Shown: positions 28,254 to 37,300 of the stretch, in pieces
How positions within the stretch are numbered: position 1 is the first letter of the stretch
Layout: the number at the start of each line of letters is the position of its first letter
Assembly (NCBI RefSeq): GCF_008364765.1
Contig: NZ_VTUY01000008.1
Coordinates: forward strand, 124,001-188,000
Length of the DNA stretch: 64,000 nt
Reading direction: 5' to 3'
Source: Bacillus sp. CH30_1T
GTDB lineage: Bacteria; Bacillota; Bacilli; Bacillales; Bacillaceae_B
Notes under the pieces: generated by a model
Seen by the model: only the letters and a program-made list of their open reading frames with translations
Told to the model about the DNA's origin: nothing
Database searches by the model: none
Program-made: the position numbers and the translations under genes

Positions 28254-28706
28254 TCATTCTTCGACTTCTTCCGTCCGAACAACAAGAACATCACAATGGG
28301 CAGCTCGTGTAATATGTTCGGAGACACTTCCGATAAGGAATCGTTCGACTGCGTTGAGTCCGGTTGCACCGCATATGACAAGGTCTGCTCCTACGTTCTT
28401 TGTTGCTTCTCTTGGGATGATCACTTTCGGGGAGCCGTACTCGACATAGGTTTTCACTTTTGTTAACCCTGCTACTGCAGCTTCTGCTTTGTACTCTTCT
28501 AACAATTCTTCAGCATACTTGATAGCTCTTTCTCCTACCGTCCGATCATAGGATTCGATTGCCGCGAAGGAACGGGTATCGATTACGTGTATCAGTGAAA
28601 GAATTGCATCATTCCGTTTTGCTATGGCAATCCCTTTTTTGAATGCCCATTCCGCTTCTTTGGAGCCATCAACAGCTACTAATATGTTCTGATATTTTAA
28701 ACTCAT
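28254..28706 (-). CDS. Universal stress protein, UspA family
   Basis: 150-aa single Usp domain. It begins YQNILVAVDGSKEAEWAF and has the ATP-binding motif G-x2-G-x9-G-S in CGATGLNAVERFLIGSVSEHI, ending VLVVRTEE. ATP-binding type, cytoplasmic, usually induced on growth arrest. AAGGAGGGG precedes the start. Exact role unknown. Confidence 0.93.
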   Translation of the reverse strand: MSLKYQNILVAVDGSKEAEWAFKKGIAIAKRNDAILSLIHVIDTRSFAAIESYDRTVGERAIKYAEELLEEYKAEAAVAGLTKVKTYVEYGSPKVIIPREATKNVGADLVICGATGLNAVERFLIGSVSEHITRAAHCDVLVVRTEEVEE

Positions 28707-28814
28707 TGTTATCCCCTCCTTACCCTTATCATACTATATTTTTCCACTCATATCTGTAGCAAATTTCCGAACACTAAAAGGGAATAGATAACTTATTTAT
28801 AAGGGGGAATCGAC

Positions 28815-28964
28815 ATGAAGAAGAGGGATCCGAAAGAGCAGTTTTCGTATGACGAGCAGGCGAATGAGCAAGTGAGCCAGCAAATCATGGATTCTTATAC
28901 GAGTGGTGTCATTGATACCGAGAATGGTCATTATTCACATGATAATCAAGAGTATGAAAAGTAG
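28815..28964 (+). CDS. Small acidic protein of 49 aa
   Basis: Reads MKKRDPKEQFSYDEQANEQV and ends DNQEYEK. AAGGGGG lies 8 nt upstream of ATG 28815, and a strong terminator follows at 28975, so it is its own transcription unit divergent from the usp gene. The middle VSQQIMDSYTSGVID recalls small YozQ/DUF4025-type proteins, but I am not certain. Hydrophilic, no membrane segment; function unknown. Confidence 0.72.
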   Translation: MKKRDPKEQFSYDEQANEQVSQQIMDSYTSGVIDTENGHYSHDNQEYEK

Positions 28965-28974
28965 GTAATATATT

Positions 28975-29010
28975 AAAGAGATTGAGTCCTTTGGGTTCAA
29001 TCTCTTTTTT
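28975..29010 (+). terminator. Terminator of the 49-aa protein gene
   Basis: 11-bp stem AAAGAGATTGA / TCAATCTCTTT and T6. Confidence 0.9.
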
Positions 29011-29357
29011 ACTTTTCCATCTCGAGTGGGAAGTGCTTAATTTAGTGAATAAGTGCCGGTATGACCAAGTAGGGAAATTCGAATAGAGTTAAATGAATGG
29101 CTGCTACGAACAGCTTAGTTTGCATTCCAACTCCTTAATACAGCTGTCATCATTAATCTGATGACATTCCCAACATATAGACCACAGAAACCATGGTGGT
29201 GTTTTTGATATATCCTTATTGTTTGCCATTTCCAAGTTATTTAATTACCTTTCCTAACTTACACTTGTAAATAGTTGATAGTATACTTTATTTATTATGT
29301 TGCTCTGGGAGTAAACGTACTATTCTATATTTTTCTAAAAGCAAGGGAGGAATTACA
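29011..29357. other. Intergenic region upstream of the hut-like cluster
   Basis: No gene. It holds a perfect inverted repeat TGTCATCA-TTAATC-TGATGACA (29148-29169) and, about 20 nt later, a weak ACCAC / GTGGT hairpin before GTTTTT. One of these may control the regulator gene. A promoter is expected near 29265-29300 but no clear -35/-10 pair was found. Confidence 0.4.
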
Positions 29358-29408
29358 GTGGAAGTACAATTGAAAACAGTATATACAAAAGGTTTTAGGA
29401 AAATATGA
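29358..29408 (+). CDS. 16-codon leader ORF coupled to the hut-cluster regulator
   Basis: GTG at 29358 has an excellent AGGGAGG 7 nt upstream and encodes MEVQLKTVYTKGFRKI. Its TGA (29406-29408) overlaps the ATG of the regulator (29405) as ATGA. The regulator itself has only a weak AGGA. The arrangement suggests translation of the regulator depends on translation of this leader. No histidine codons, so it is not a classic His attenuator. Confidence 0.5.
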   Translation: MEVQLKTVYTKGFRKI

Positions 29409-30895
29409 AAATCGTAATTGCCGAACGGGATAATCATGAAAGAGTGGCGATAGAGTGGCTGATTTCGACCTATTCAATACCCATTAACAATGTTTTTGTA
29501 ACGAAAACAATTAAGGAAACAATGGCTGTTCTCGAGAAAGAACTTCCTGAAATTCTCTATTTAGAATTAGATATGATCCCAGCCGAACATTGGTCGTTAA
29601 TTACAAGATATGTTAATACATTTTCACCCAAAATTATTACTGTTACAGCAGAAGCGACATTTGATCGAGCAAAACAGGCAATTGAACTAGGTGGAGTGGA
29701 TTTACTTGTTAAACCACTAGATCCACTCAAAATTAAACAATGTCTTAGAATGGCATTGTCACTCGTTGTACAAAGAGATACAATGGATGTCTTTTCCTCT
29801 CAGAAGGATGAGGGGTATTCATATCAATCAATATTTTTAGATCAGGAGCAAAATAATGGGGATACCGCCTTGATGCTTTTGCATACGGAAAATAATAAAA
29901 AACTGGCAGATTTGCAACAATTTTTAACGTATTTTCCATTTCGCGAACATCCGACGATACTGCCGTTAACAGATATGGTTGCTTGTCTATTCAAAAATCC
30001 AACCCAGCATATAAGAGAAGAAGCATGGAAAATTTTGAGGGAATGGGAAGCATTTAATATTGAGCCTCTTGCCGCGGTTATTATCCCACCAAATACTGAA
30101 ATGAAAACTGTACATGAGATGTATTTAGAAGCTAGAAGACTATTAGAAATGACATTTTTTATCGGTTACCGTCAAGTCATTTTACCGAAAGAAGAATACG
30201 AATCTTGGTATGAAATGGATCCGTTTTTAACCTCGGCTGAACAGCGGGAGTGGGTAGATATGTTAAATAGTTTTCATAAACAGAAAATAAAAGAATGGAT
30301 GCATCAGGAATTTTTACATATGGAAACGCCCTTTCCTAATCCGGAGAAGTTAAGAACAAGACTCACAAGCATTCTAGCTCAAGTAAGGCGGTTTATGAAA
30401 ACCTACCAACTTGAACATGGTGAAATGGAAGAATATTATATGAAAATATTTTCAGAGATTTTGTACAATCGAGTGTTATACCGAATTGTCCAAGAAATGC
30501 TTTTATTTTTATATGAATTACTTGATCGTTCTAAGGTTGGTGACGTCTTTGCGAAAAAAGATGTGGTTGAAAGAGGGATTCTTTATATAGAAAAAAATTA
30601 TTTTAATCCTGATTTAACATTAGAAAATGTGGCAGAAGCAGTAGGACGAAGTACAGCCTATTATAGTCATTTATTAATGAAAAAGCAGGGAATGTCGTTT
30701 CGACAGCTTTTAGCGAATAAACGTATTAACGAAGCAAAACGACTCTTAAACTCGAGCCAGCTCTCAATTAAAGAAATTGCTGATCAAGTAGGGTTCCGTA
30801 ATCCTAGTTATTTTACTAGACTTTTTAAAGAATTGACAACGATGCCGCCTCGTGACTATCGTTTGCACATGAGAGAGGGCATGGAGGAGCTTTAG
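29405..30895 (+). CDS. Two-domain regulator: degenerate response-regulator receiver plus AraC-type HTH
   Basis: 496 aa, YesN-like. Residues 1-115 have the receiver fold, with the conserved switch T81 and K103 (LVKPLDP), but the acidic pocket is E7-R8 instead of Asp-Asp and the phospho-acceptor position is Glu54 (ILYLELDMIP). Residues 120-385 form a middle region without a family I recognise. Residues ~390-496 are two AraC-type HTH motifs (LTLENVAEAVGRSTAYYSHL and LSIKEIADQVGFRNPSYFTRLF). No sensor kinase gene is adjacent. It probably activates the following BCCT-hut operon. Confidence 0.8.
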   Translation: MKIVIAERDNHERVAIEWLISTYSIPINNVFVTKTIKETMAVLEKELPEILYLELDMIPAEHWSLITRYVNTFSPKIITVTAEATFDRAKQAIELGGVDLLVKPLDPLKIKQCLRMALSLVVQRDTMDVFSSQKDEGYSYQSIFLDQEQNNGDTALMLLHTENNKKLADLQQFLTYFPFREHPTILPLTDMVACLFKNPTQHIREEAWKILREWEAFNIEPLAAVIIPPNTEMKTVHEMYLEARRLLEMTFFIGYRQVILPKEEYESWYEMDPFLTSAEQREWVDMLNSFHKQKIKEWMHQEFLHMETPFPNPEKLRTRLTSILAQVRRFMKTYQLEHGEMEEYYMKIFSEILYNRVLYRIVQEMLLFLYELLDRSKVGDVFAKKDVVERGILYIEKNYFNPDLTLENVAEAVGRSTAYYSHLLMKKQGMSFRQLLANKRINEAKRLLNSSQLSIKEIADQVGFRNPSYFTRLFKELTTMPPRDYRLHMREGMEEL

Positions 30896-30909
30896 ATGTT
30901 TATATTAAA

Positions 30910-30947
30910 AATCGTAAATAAGTATAAGAATCGTAAATAATTATAAG
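30910..30947 (+). promoter_or_regulatory. Tandem 19-bp direct repeat, candidate AraC-type operator
   Basis: AATCGTAAATAAGTATAAG (30910-30928) is followed immediately by AATCGTAAATAATTATAAG (30929-30947), one mismatch. It lies about 100 bp upstream of a TATAAT at 31043. AraC-family activators usually bind direct repeats of this size upstream of the -35. Confidence 0.6.
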
Positions 30948-31042
30948 ATTTTAAGTGGAATAGCATAAATGAGACAAGTCTTTTCGAGAAAAAGTATCGA
31001 ATTTCTAAAATTAATCATCTATTTTTAACCTAAAATTTTCTC

Positions 31043-31048
31043 TATAAT
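31043..31048 (+). promoter_or_regulatory. Candidate -10 of the BCCT-hut operon
   Basis: TATAAT with no good -35 at 17 nt, which fits an activator-dependent promoter. It would give a leader of about 110 nt. Confidence 0.4.
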
Positions 31049-31077
31049 TATCAGTATATTCAGATAAGGCGAATCTA

Positions 31078-31116
31078 TCTATAAGGGTAACAAAAACCAA
31101 TTTTGTCCCTTATAGA
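31078..31116 (+). promoter_or_regulatory. Large leader hairpin upstream of the BCCT gene
   Basis: TCTATAAGGG pairs with CCCTTATAGA, and inside it ACAAAA pairs with TTTTGT around a 5-nt loop with only a 2-nt bulge. It sits between the candidate -10 and the transporter start. A T-rich CTTTATTTTT begins about 12 nt later, so it is not a standard terminator but could be an attenuator or protein-binding structure. Confidence 0.6.
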
Positions 31117-31165
31117 GACTCGAATACTTTATTTTTACGAAAGAAACTAATTAAAGGGGGAATCT

Positions 31166-32746
31166 ATGGTGTCATTGGAAATAGAGAAAAAGGCTCCTGA
31201 GGTAGTCGTAGATAAAAAGCAACAAACGCGTTTATCCGTATTTTTACCGGCTTTTCTAGTAGTTGGAGGCGGAGCTATTTTAGGAATTGTGAACAATCAA
31301 TTGTTGACAGATATTTCGATGAAGGGTTTTATAGGTTCTTTACGTGGACTTGGGTGGCTTTATCAAATCATCTCAATTGTGGCACTCGTCATTGTATTTT
31401 TGGTAACGTTTTCGAAAATAGGTAACATTCGTTTGGGAGGTACAGAGGCAAAGCCTAAATATCCGTTTCTTGCTTGGTTTGCGATGGCTTTAACGGGGGG
31501 GATTGCCACGGGAGTCATTACATATGGAGTAAACGAACCGATCATTTACTTTGGGAACATTTATGGAGAAATGGCCAATACAGGTGTAGAACCTGGTACT
31601 TCAATGGCTGCGATCTACGCAATGGGACGCTCTTTTTACAATTGGTCATTCATTCCTTACGCGATGTATTCATTGAGTGGTCTCATCGTTGCCTATATGT
31701 ATTTTAATCGTAAAGCACCATTGTCTGTAACAGGAACATTAATACCGTTGTTCGGTATCAAAATTACAAAGGGTGTTTGGCCTGGAATTATCGACACATT
31801 AGCGGTGTTAGCAATCGCGCTTGGCTTAGCTTCTTCACTAGGAGCAGGTTTAGCATTGGTCGGATCGGGGGTCGAGACGTTTTATGGCATTCAGCAAGGA
31901 CCGATGGTGTGGTTCGTCCTAGTTGTTGTAATTACTGGATTGTTTACTATATCAGCTTTAAAAGGGTTGGATAAAGGGATTCGTCGCATGTCAGATATTA
32001 ATGCAAAAGTGTTTTATATCCTGCTACTAGCCCTGATTATTATTGGTCCTACTTTATATATTTTGGAATCGTCAACAGCAGGAATGGCTCATTGGCTACA
32101 AAACTTCTGGGGCTGGGGGCTTGATCCAGGAATAGTAGGCGGGGAAGCTCTAGTAATGTGGTGGACGTTGTATGACTGGGCGATCTGGATTGCCTATGCT
32201 CCTTTAATGGGTATCTTCCTTGCGATTATCTCTTATGGTCGAACGATTCGCCAGTTTATGTTAATCAACTGGATTTTACCAGCTGTTTTCAGTATTGTCT
32301 GGTTCGGTGTTTTTGGTGGAACAGCCCTACATTGGCAACAAAACAATTCCGTTGACTTAGTGTCAACAATTAATGAAAGTGGAGCAGTTGCAGGATTATG
32401 GGCTTTCTTAGCTAATTTACCATTGGCTATCATCATTATTCCTATCGTAATGATTGCGTTAATCCTTTCATTTGCCACAGCAGCAGACTCGATGGTTCGT
32501 GCAATCGCAATGTTATGTACCGTTAATATTCATTATGATGAAGAACCAGCGAAATGGAAAATGCTGATTTGGGCGGTTTCCATTGCGATCATTGCCTTCG
32601 TGATGGTAGCTTTCGCAGGCGGAGTACAAGGCGTTGATGGTGTGAAATATCTAGCTGCATTAGGTGGCTCAGCGGTTCTCTTCGTCTTTGTCTTACAGGT
32701 TTGTTCAGCAGTGAAAATGTTCTTTATTGATAAAGTTGAAAAATGA
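31166..32746 (+). CDS. BCCT-family transporter, predicted histidine-betaine (or histidine) importer
   Basis: 526-aa, about 12-TM secondary transporter of the betaine/choline/carnitine family. TM4 region reads RSFYNWSFIPYAMYS (W160, Y165, Y168) and the TM8 signature MWWTLYDWAIWIAYAP (W332, W333, W338, W341) is followed by SYGRTIRQF, as in CaiT-like members, so an aromatic box for a trimethylammonium group is plausible. GGGG precedes ATG 31166. First gene of the operon; its TGA overlaps an in-frame ATG of the lyase frame. Substrate is inferred from the downstream lyase and Hut enzymes. Confidence 0.88.
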   Translation: MVSLEIEKKAPEVVVDKKQQTRLSVFLPAFLVVGGGAILGIVNNQLLTDISMKGFIGSLRGLGWLYQIISIVALVIVFLVTFSKIGNIRLGGTEAKPKYPFLAWFAMALTGGIATGVITYGVNEPIIYFGNIYGEMANTGVEPGTSMAAIYAMGRSFYNWSFIPYAMYSLSGLIVAYMYFNRKAPLSVTGTLIPLFGIKITKGVWPGIIDTLAVLAIALGLASSLGAGLALVGSGVETFYGIQQGPMVWFVLVVVITGLFTISALKGLDKGIRRMSDINAKVFYILLLALIIIGPTLYILESSTAGMAHWLQNFWGWGLDPGIVGGEALVMWWTLYDWAIWIAYAPLMGIFLAIISYGRTIRQFMLINWILPAVFSIVWFGVFGGTALHWQQNNSVDLVSTINESGAVAGLWAFLANLPLAIIIIPIVMIALILSFATAADSMVRAIAMLCTVNIHYDEEPAKWKMLIWAVSIAIIAFVMVAFAGGVQGVDGVKYLAALGGSAVLFVFVLQVCSAVKMFFIDKVEK

Positions 32747-32772
32747 TCTTACGTAAGAAAAGAGGGTTAAAC

Positions 32773-34308
32773 ATGGCGGATCAAGGGATGAAAAAAGTAG
32801 CCCTAGGAAATGCAATCACATTAGAGATGTTGGTCTCCATCGCGCGTTATGGTGCTCATGTTGATTTTTCAGATGATTACCGCCAGCGAGTTGAGAGGTC
32901 ATGTCAGCTAGTAAACAAGTGGATTGATGAAGGAAGAATCATGTACGGGGTAAACACTGGCTTTGGTGCCCTATCAACACAAATAATCTCCCGAGATCAG
33001 ACAGCACTGTTACAAAAGAATATTCTTTTATCCCATGCAACATCAGTTGGTGAGCCATTAGATGAAGAATGCGTAAGGGCCATTATGCTCATGGTGCTGC
33101 AAAACTTGGGGCAAGGGTATTCTGGTGTCCGGATATCCACATTGGAGATGTATCGCCAATGTTTAAATTGTGGTGTTATCCCGTTTGCGCCTCGTGAAGG
33201 TTCGGTTGGATATTTAAGTGTTGAAGCTCATATCGCTTTGGTGATGATTGGGGAAGGGAAAGCTTATGTGAATGGGGAGCTCTTGCCAGCGAAGGAAGCT
33301 CTCCGTAAAGCAGGGCTTGAGCCGATTGGCCTCTCTGCAAAAGAGGGCTTGGCGTTAATTAGTGGAACAACGAGTCCAACCGCAATTGGAGCGCTAGCAT
33401 TATCGGATATGCTACAAGCAGCAAAAGCCGCCGACATTATCGGTGCGATGGCATTAGAGGTCTTGCGAGGAACAACACGTGCCTTTGATGACAGGCTGAT
33501 GACAGCCCGTCCGCATGAACAACAACGAAATACAGCAGCCAATTTGAGAAAAATTTTAGAAGACTCGATGATTGCTAAACAGTCGGTTGATCATCGCTTG
33601 CAGGATGCCTTGTCGTTGCGGGCAATTCCTCAATTGCATGGGGCTGCGAAGAAGACGCTTCTTGATGCGTTAGCCACCTTTGAGGTCGAAATGAATGCAT
33701 GCAGTGACAATCCGATTTTATGGCCTGGTGAAGATGGCGGTGCGATTTCAGGAAGTAATTGTGACTCATCGTACGTCGGCATTGAATTAGACTCCGCATG
33801 CATCGGGGTGACGGCCATTGCGAAAATGTCTGAACGACGAAACAATCGTCTTATCCATTCTCATCTTTCAGATTACCCTGCTTTCCTTGTCCAGAACGCC
33901 GGACTTAATTCAGGGCTAATGATTCCACAGTATTCACAAGCCGGACTTTTAAATGATATGAAACTATTATCTCATCCTGCAACAGTTGACGGTATACCGA
34001 CCTGTGCCGATCAAGAGGATTATGTAGCGATGGGGTACAATTCAGCGAAAAAGGCACGGGAAGTAGCACAAAAGCTTGAGTATGTATTATCAATTGAGCT
34101 GTTGTCCATTTATAATGCTCATAAATTTGTGGACAGTGAGCTGAAACCTGGCTCTGCATCAACGACGGTGCTGGAACGCATTGAAAAATCAATACCAAAG
34201 ATGACCGAAGACACGTATCTTTACCCTTATATAGAACAATTAAAGGATTTTATTCATACAGGTGAGATCATCTCAGTCGTAGAAGAGAAACTTGGTAAGC
34301 TACTGTAA
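32773..34308 (+). CDS. MIO-less histidine ammonia-lyase homologue; candidate hercynine/ergothioneine-type trimethylamine-lyase
   Basis: 511-aa aromatic-amino-acid-lyase fold, full length. In place of the GSLGASGD motif whose Ala-Ser-Gly forms the MIO electrophile it has GSVGYLSVE (Y147-L148-S149). Equivalents of P. putida HAL Asn195, Tyr280 and Phe329 are S197, L280 and C330. Tyr53, His83, Gln277, Arg283 and Glu414 equivalents (Y58, H88, Q277, R283, E415) are kept, so it is altered, not decayed. Ergothionases are MIO-independent members of this family that release trimethylamine. I used ATG 32773 after AAGAGGG; ATG 32743 is an alternative. Routine annotation would call it hutH. Confidence 0.82.
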   Translation: MADQGMKKVALGNAITLEMLVSIARYGAHVDFSDDYRQRVERSCQLVNKWIDEGRIMYGVNTGFGALSTQIISRDQTALLQKNILLSHATSVGEPLDEECVRAIMLMVLQNLGQGYSGVRISTLEMYRQCLNCGVIPFAPREGSVGYLSVEAHIALVMIGEGKAYVNGELLPAKEALRKAGLEPIGLSAKEGLALISGTTSPTAIGALALSDMLQAAKAADIIGAMALEVLRGTTRAFDDRLMTARPHEQQRNTAANLRKILEDSMIAKQSVDHRLQDALSLRAIPQLHGAAKKTLLDALATFEVEMNACSDNPILWPGEDGGAISGSNCDSSYVGIELDSACIGVTAIAKMSERRNNRLIHSHLSDYPAFLVQNAGLNSGLMIPQYSQAGLLNDMKLLSHPATVDGIPTCADQEDYVAMGYNSAKKAREVAQKLEYVLSIELLSIYNAHKFVDSELKPGSASTTVLERIEKSIPKMTEDTYLYPYIEQLKDFIHTGEIISVVEEKLGKLL

Positions 34309-34362
34309 GTGTATTTTATAAAAAAATTTTCATTAAATAAAATTGTATAGGAGGCAATCACT

Positions 34363-36036
34363 ATGGAACATACAAAAACGGAAAAAGTCATTCGCTATCG
34401 AGGGACAGAATTAAATACAAAAGGTTGGTTGCAGGAAGCTGCACTTAGGATGTTAATGAATAATTTAGATCCTGAGGTTGCGGAAAGACCGGAAGATCTC
34501 GTTGTGTATGGTGGAATCGGGAAAGCGGCACGAAACTGGGACTGCTTTGATGCGATCGTCAAGTCACTAAAGGAATTAGAGAATGATGAGACATTATTGG
34601 TTCAATCAGGGAAACCAGTTGCGATTTTTAAATCACACGCTGATGCACCGCGAGTACTAATTGCGAATTCAAATATCGTCCCTGCCTATGCAAATTGGGA
34701 AACGTTCCATGAGCTAGACAAAAAAGGTTTAATGATGTATGGACAAATGACTGCTGGAAGCTGGATCTATATCGGTTCGCAAGGGATTGTGCAAGGAACG
34801 TATGAAACGTTTGCAGAGCTTGCAAAGCAGCATTTTGCCGGTTCACTCAAAAATACTATCACGGTAACGGCTGGTCTAGGCGGGATGGGTGGAGCTCAGC
34901 CACTTGCTGTAACGATGAATGGTGGCGTTTGTATTGGTATTGATGTTGACGAAAGCAGAATCGATCGTCGCATTGAAACTCGTTATACGGATGTGAAAAC
35001 AGATTCCTTAGACATAGCAATCGAAATGGCTACAACGGCAAAGCTTGCAGGTGAAGCACTTTCCATTGGATTGATTGGAAATGCAGCTGATATTCTACCG
35101 GAGATGATTGCTAAAGGGTTTATCCCAGATATTGTGACAGATCAAACATCTGCACATGATCCACTCAACGGCTATGTTCCGTCTAAGATGTCACTTAGTG
35201 AGGCTGAAAAATTACGAGCGGGAAATGCAGAAGAATATGTTAGGAAATCAAAAGCATCAATGGCTCAGCATGTGCAAGCAATGCTCGATTTGATGGAAAA
35301 AGGCGCCATTACATTTGATTACGGAAACAATATCCGTCAGGTTGCCAAGGATGAAGGGGTTGAAAATGCCTTTGCCTTCCCAGGGTTTGTACCAGCCTAT
35401 ATTCGTCCTCAATTTTGTGAAGGAAAAGGACCATTTAGATGGGTAGCACTCTCAGGTGATCCAGAAGATATCTATAAACTAGACGAAGTGATTTTACGTG
35501 AATTTAATGATAATGACCATTTATGTAACTGGATTCGCATGGCGAAAGAAAAGATTCAATTTCAAGGGCTGCCATCTCGGATTTGTTGGCTTGGTTATGG
35601 AGAGCGGGCACGCTTCGGTAAAATCATTAATGAAATGGTTGCAAAAGGAGAGCTTAAGGCTCCGATCGTCATTGGACGGGATCATCTCGACTCAGGTTCT
35701 GTTGCGTCACCGAACCGTGAAACAGAATCGATGAAGGATGGGTCTGACGTCGTAGCCGATTGGCCAATTTTAAATGCTATGATTAATGCAGTTGGAGGTG
35801 CTACATGGGTATCCTTACACCATGGTGGTGGAGTTGGGATGGGATATTCGATGCACTCAGGAATTGTTATTGTGGCAGATGGAACGAAAGAAGCAGAGGC
35901 ACGAATTGAACGTGTACTTACAACAGATCCAGGAATGGGCGTTGTGCGCCATGTTGATGCCGGTTATGAATTAGCGAAGAAAACGGCGCGTGATAGAGGA
36001 GTAAACATTCCAATGTTAGAAATGGAGACTGAATAA
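34363..36036 (+). CDS. hutU: Urocanate hydratase
   Basis: 557-aa NAD-dependent urocanase converting urocanate to imidazolone propionate. Motifs: [18 protein letters not shown] for NAD binding, [10 protein letters not shown] containing the conserved catalytic-site Cys near residue 409, [17 protein letters not shown] and [11 protein letters not shown]. All are canonical and length equals the family norm. Preceded by AGGAGG. Because it looks like an ordinary urocanase, the lyase upstream should deliver urocanate (or a close analogue). Confidence 0.96.
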   Translation: MEHTKTEKVIRYRGTELNTKGWLQEAALRMLMNNLDPEVAERPEDLVVYGGIGKAARNWDCFDAIVKSLKELENDETLLVQSGKPVAIFKSHADAPRVLIANSNIVPAYANWETFHELDKKGLMMYGQMTAGSWIYIGSQGIVQGTYETFAELAKQHFAGSLKNTITVTAGLGGMGGAQPLAVTMNGGVCIGIDVDESRIDRRIETRYTDVKTDSLDIAIEMATTAKLAGEALSIGLIGNAADILPEMIAKGFIPDIVTDQTSAHDPLNGYVPSKMSLSEAEKLRAGNAEEYVRKSKASMAQHVQAMLDLMEKGAITFDYGNNIRQVAKDEGVENAFAFPGFVPAYIRPQFCEGKGPFRWVALSGDPEDIYKLDEVILREFNDNDHLCNWIRMAKEKIQFQGLPSRICWLGYGERARFGKIINEMVAKGELKAPIVIGRDHLDSGSVASPNRETESMKDGSDVVADWPILNAMINAVGGATWVSLHHGGGVGMGYSMHSGIVIVADGTKEAEARIERVLTTDPGMGVVRHVDAGYELAKKTARDRGVNIPMLEMETE

Positions 36037-36037
36037 G

Positions 36038-37297
36038 ATGACAAAACCGGTTTGGATCAAAAATATTCATCAATTGGCAACTCTTGCATCCAAAGAGGTA
36101 GGTCCTCGTTCAAGAGAAGCGATGTCTAATTTAGGCATTATTGAAGATGGAAGCTTATGGGTTGAAGATGGAATCATAAAGGCGGTAGGGTCCACAATTG
36201 AACTAGAACAGCGGTATTCAGCAAGAATTGAGGAAGCTGAAATTGTGGATGCTGCGGGTCACTTAGTTACGCCAGGGTTAATCGATCCTCATACACATGT
36301 TGCTTTTGGTGGCAGCCGGGAACGTGAATTTGAAATGCGTCTTGAAGGTGTAGCATATATGGATATTATGAATGCGGGTGGAGGGATTCATGCGACTACG
36401 CGTATGACCCGTGAGTCTACTGAAGAAGAGATCATTAGCCAAACAACGAAGCGGCTTGATTCCTTTTTACAGCATGGTGTGACAACTGTTGAAGGAAAAA
36501 GTGGATATGGAATGAATCTTGAAACCGAGTTGAAGCAGCTAAGGGTAATGAAAAAACTACAGGAAACACATCTGATTGAACTTGTGCCAACCTTCATGGG
36601 AGCACATGCTGTTCCACCTGATTACAAGGGCAGAGAGGAAGAATTTATCGATCATCTAATAAATGATATGCTACCTGTTGTCGCTGAAGAAAAGTTAGCG
36701 GAGTTCAATGATGTTTTTTGTGAAAAGGATGTTTTCACCCCGGAACAATCAGAGAGAATTTTGGAAGCAGGAAAGAAATACGGCTTGATCCCGAAAATCC
36801 ATGCTGATGAAATTGTTGCTTACGGTGGCGCTGAATTAGCGGCTAAGGTAGGCGCGATTTCAGCTGAACACTTATTGAAAGCATCAGACGAAGGAATCAA
36901 AGAAATGGCGGAAGCAGGAACGATCGCCTGCTTACTTCCTGCAACGGCTCTTTATTTACGCGAGGAAGCAGCCGATGGAAGAAAAATGATTGATGAAGGT
37001 GTAGCTGTAGCTATTTCGACAGATTGTAACCCTGGGTCTTCGCCAACAACATCGATGCCACTTGTCATGAATCTGGCTTGCATCTCGATGCGAATGACAC
37101 CTGCAGAAGCATTGACCGCAGCGACATTCAATGCCGCTTGCGCAATTAATCGTCAAGATCGAATCGGATCACTAGAGGTTGGAAAGCAAGCCGATGTGGT
37201 GTTATGGGACGTAAAAAGCTATCAAGAGCTACAGTATTTGTTTGGGGTAAATCACACGAAAGCTGTTTGGAAAAAAGGCGTAAAGGTGGTCGGGTAA
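36038..37297 (+). CDS. hutI: Imidazolonepropionase
   Basis: 419-aa amidohydrolase that opens the imidazolone ring to N-formimino-L-glutamate. Metal and substrate motifs: DPHTHVAFGGSREREFEMRL (HxH near residue 86), GKSGYGMNLE, KIHADEIVAYGG, SAEHLL and STDCNPGSSPT. It starts 1 bp after the hutU stop, using GGAG inside the hutU end, so it is in the same transcript. Confidence 0.96.
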   Translation: MTKPVWIKNIHQLATLASKEVGPRSREAMSNLGIIEDGSLWVEDGIIKAVGSTIELEQRYSARIEEAEIVDAAGHLVTPGLIDPHTHVAFGGSREREFEMRLEGVAYMDIMNAGGGIHATTRMTRESTEEEIISQTTKRLDSFLQHGVTTVEGKSGYGMNLETELKQLRVMKKLQETHLIELVPTFMGAHAVPPDYKGREEEFIDHLINDMLPVVAEEKLAEFNDVFCEKDVFTPEQSERILEAGKKYGLIPKIHADEIVAYGGAELAAKVGAISAEHLLKASDEGIKEMAEAGTIACLLPATALYLREEAADGRKMIDEGVAVAISTDCNPGSSPTTSMPLVMNLACISMRMTPAEALTAATFNAACAINRQDRIGSLEVGKQADVVLWDVKSYQELQYLFGVNHTKAVWKKGVKVVG

Positions 37298-37300
37298 CAC

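Noticed and set aside
31117..31140. T-rich stretch after the leader hairpin as a classic intrinsic terminator
   Set aside because: The T tract starts about 12 nt after the stem, too far for a standard terminator.
32773..34308. HAL homologue as a decayed pseudogene
   Set aside because: Uninterrupted full-length frame, conserved helices and remaining active-site residues kept, intact downstream genes; replacements are concentrated at MIO-related positions.
34363..36036. HutU as a thiourocanate hydratase
   Set aside because: Its motifs look like ordinary urocanase; I cannot separate the two without alignment to characterised thiourocanate hydratases, so the simpler call stands.
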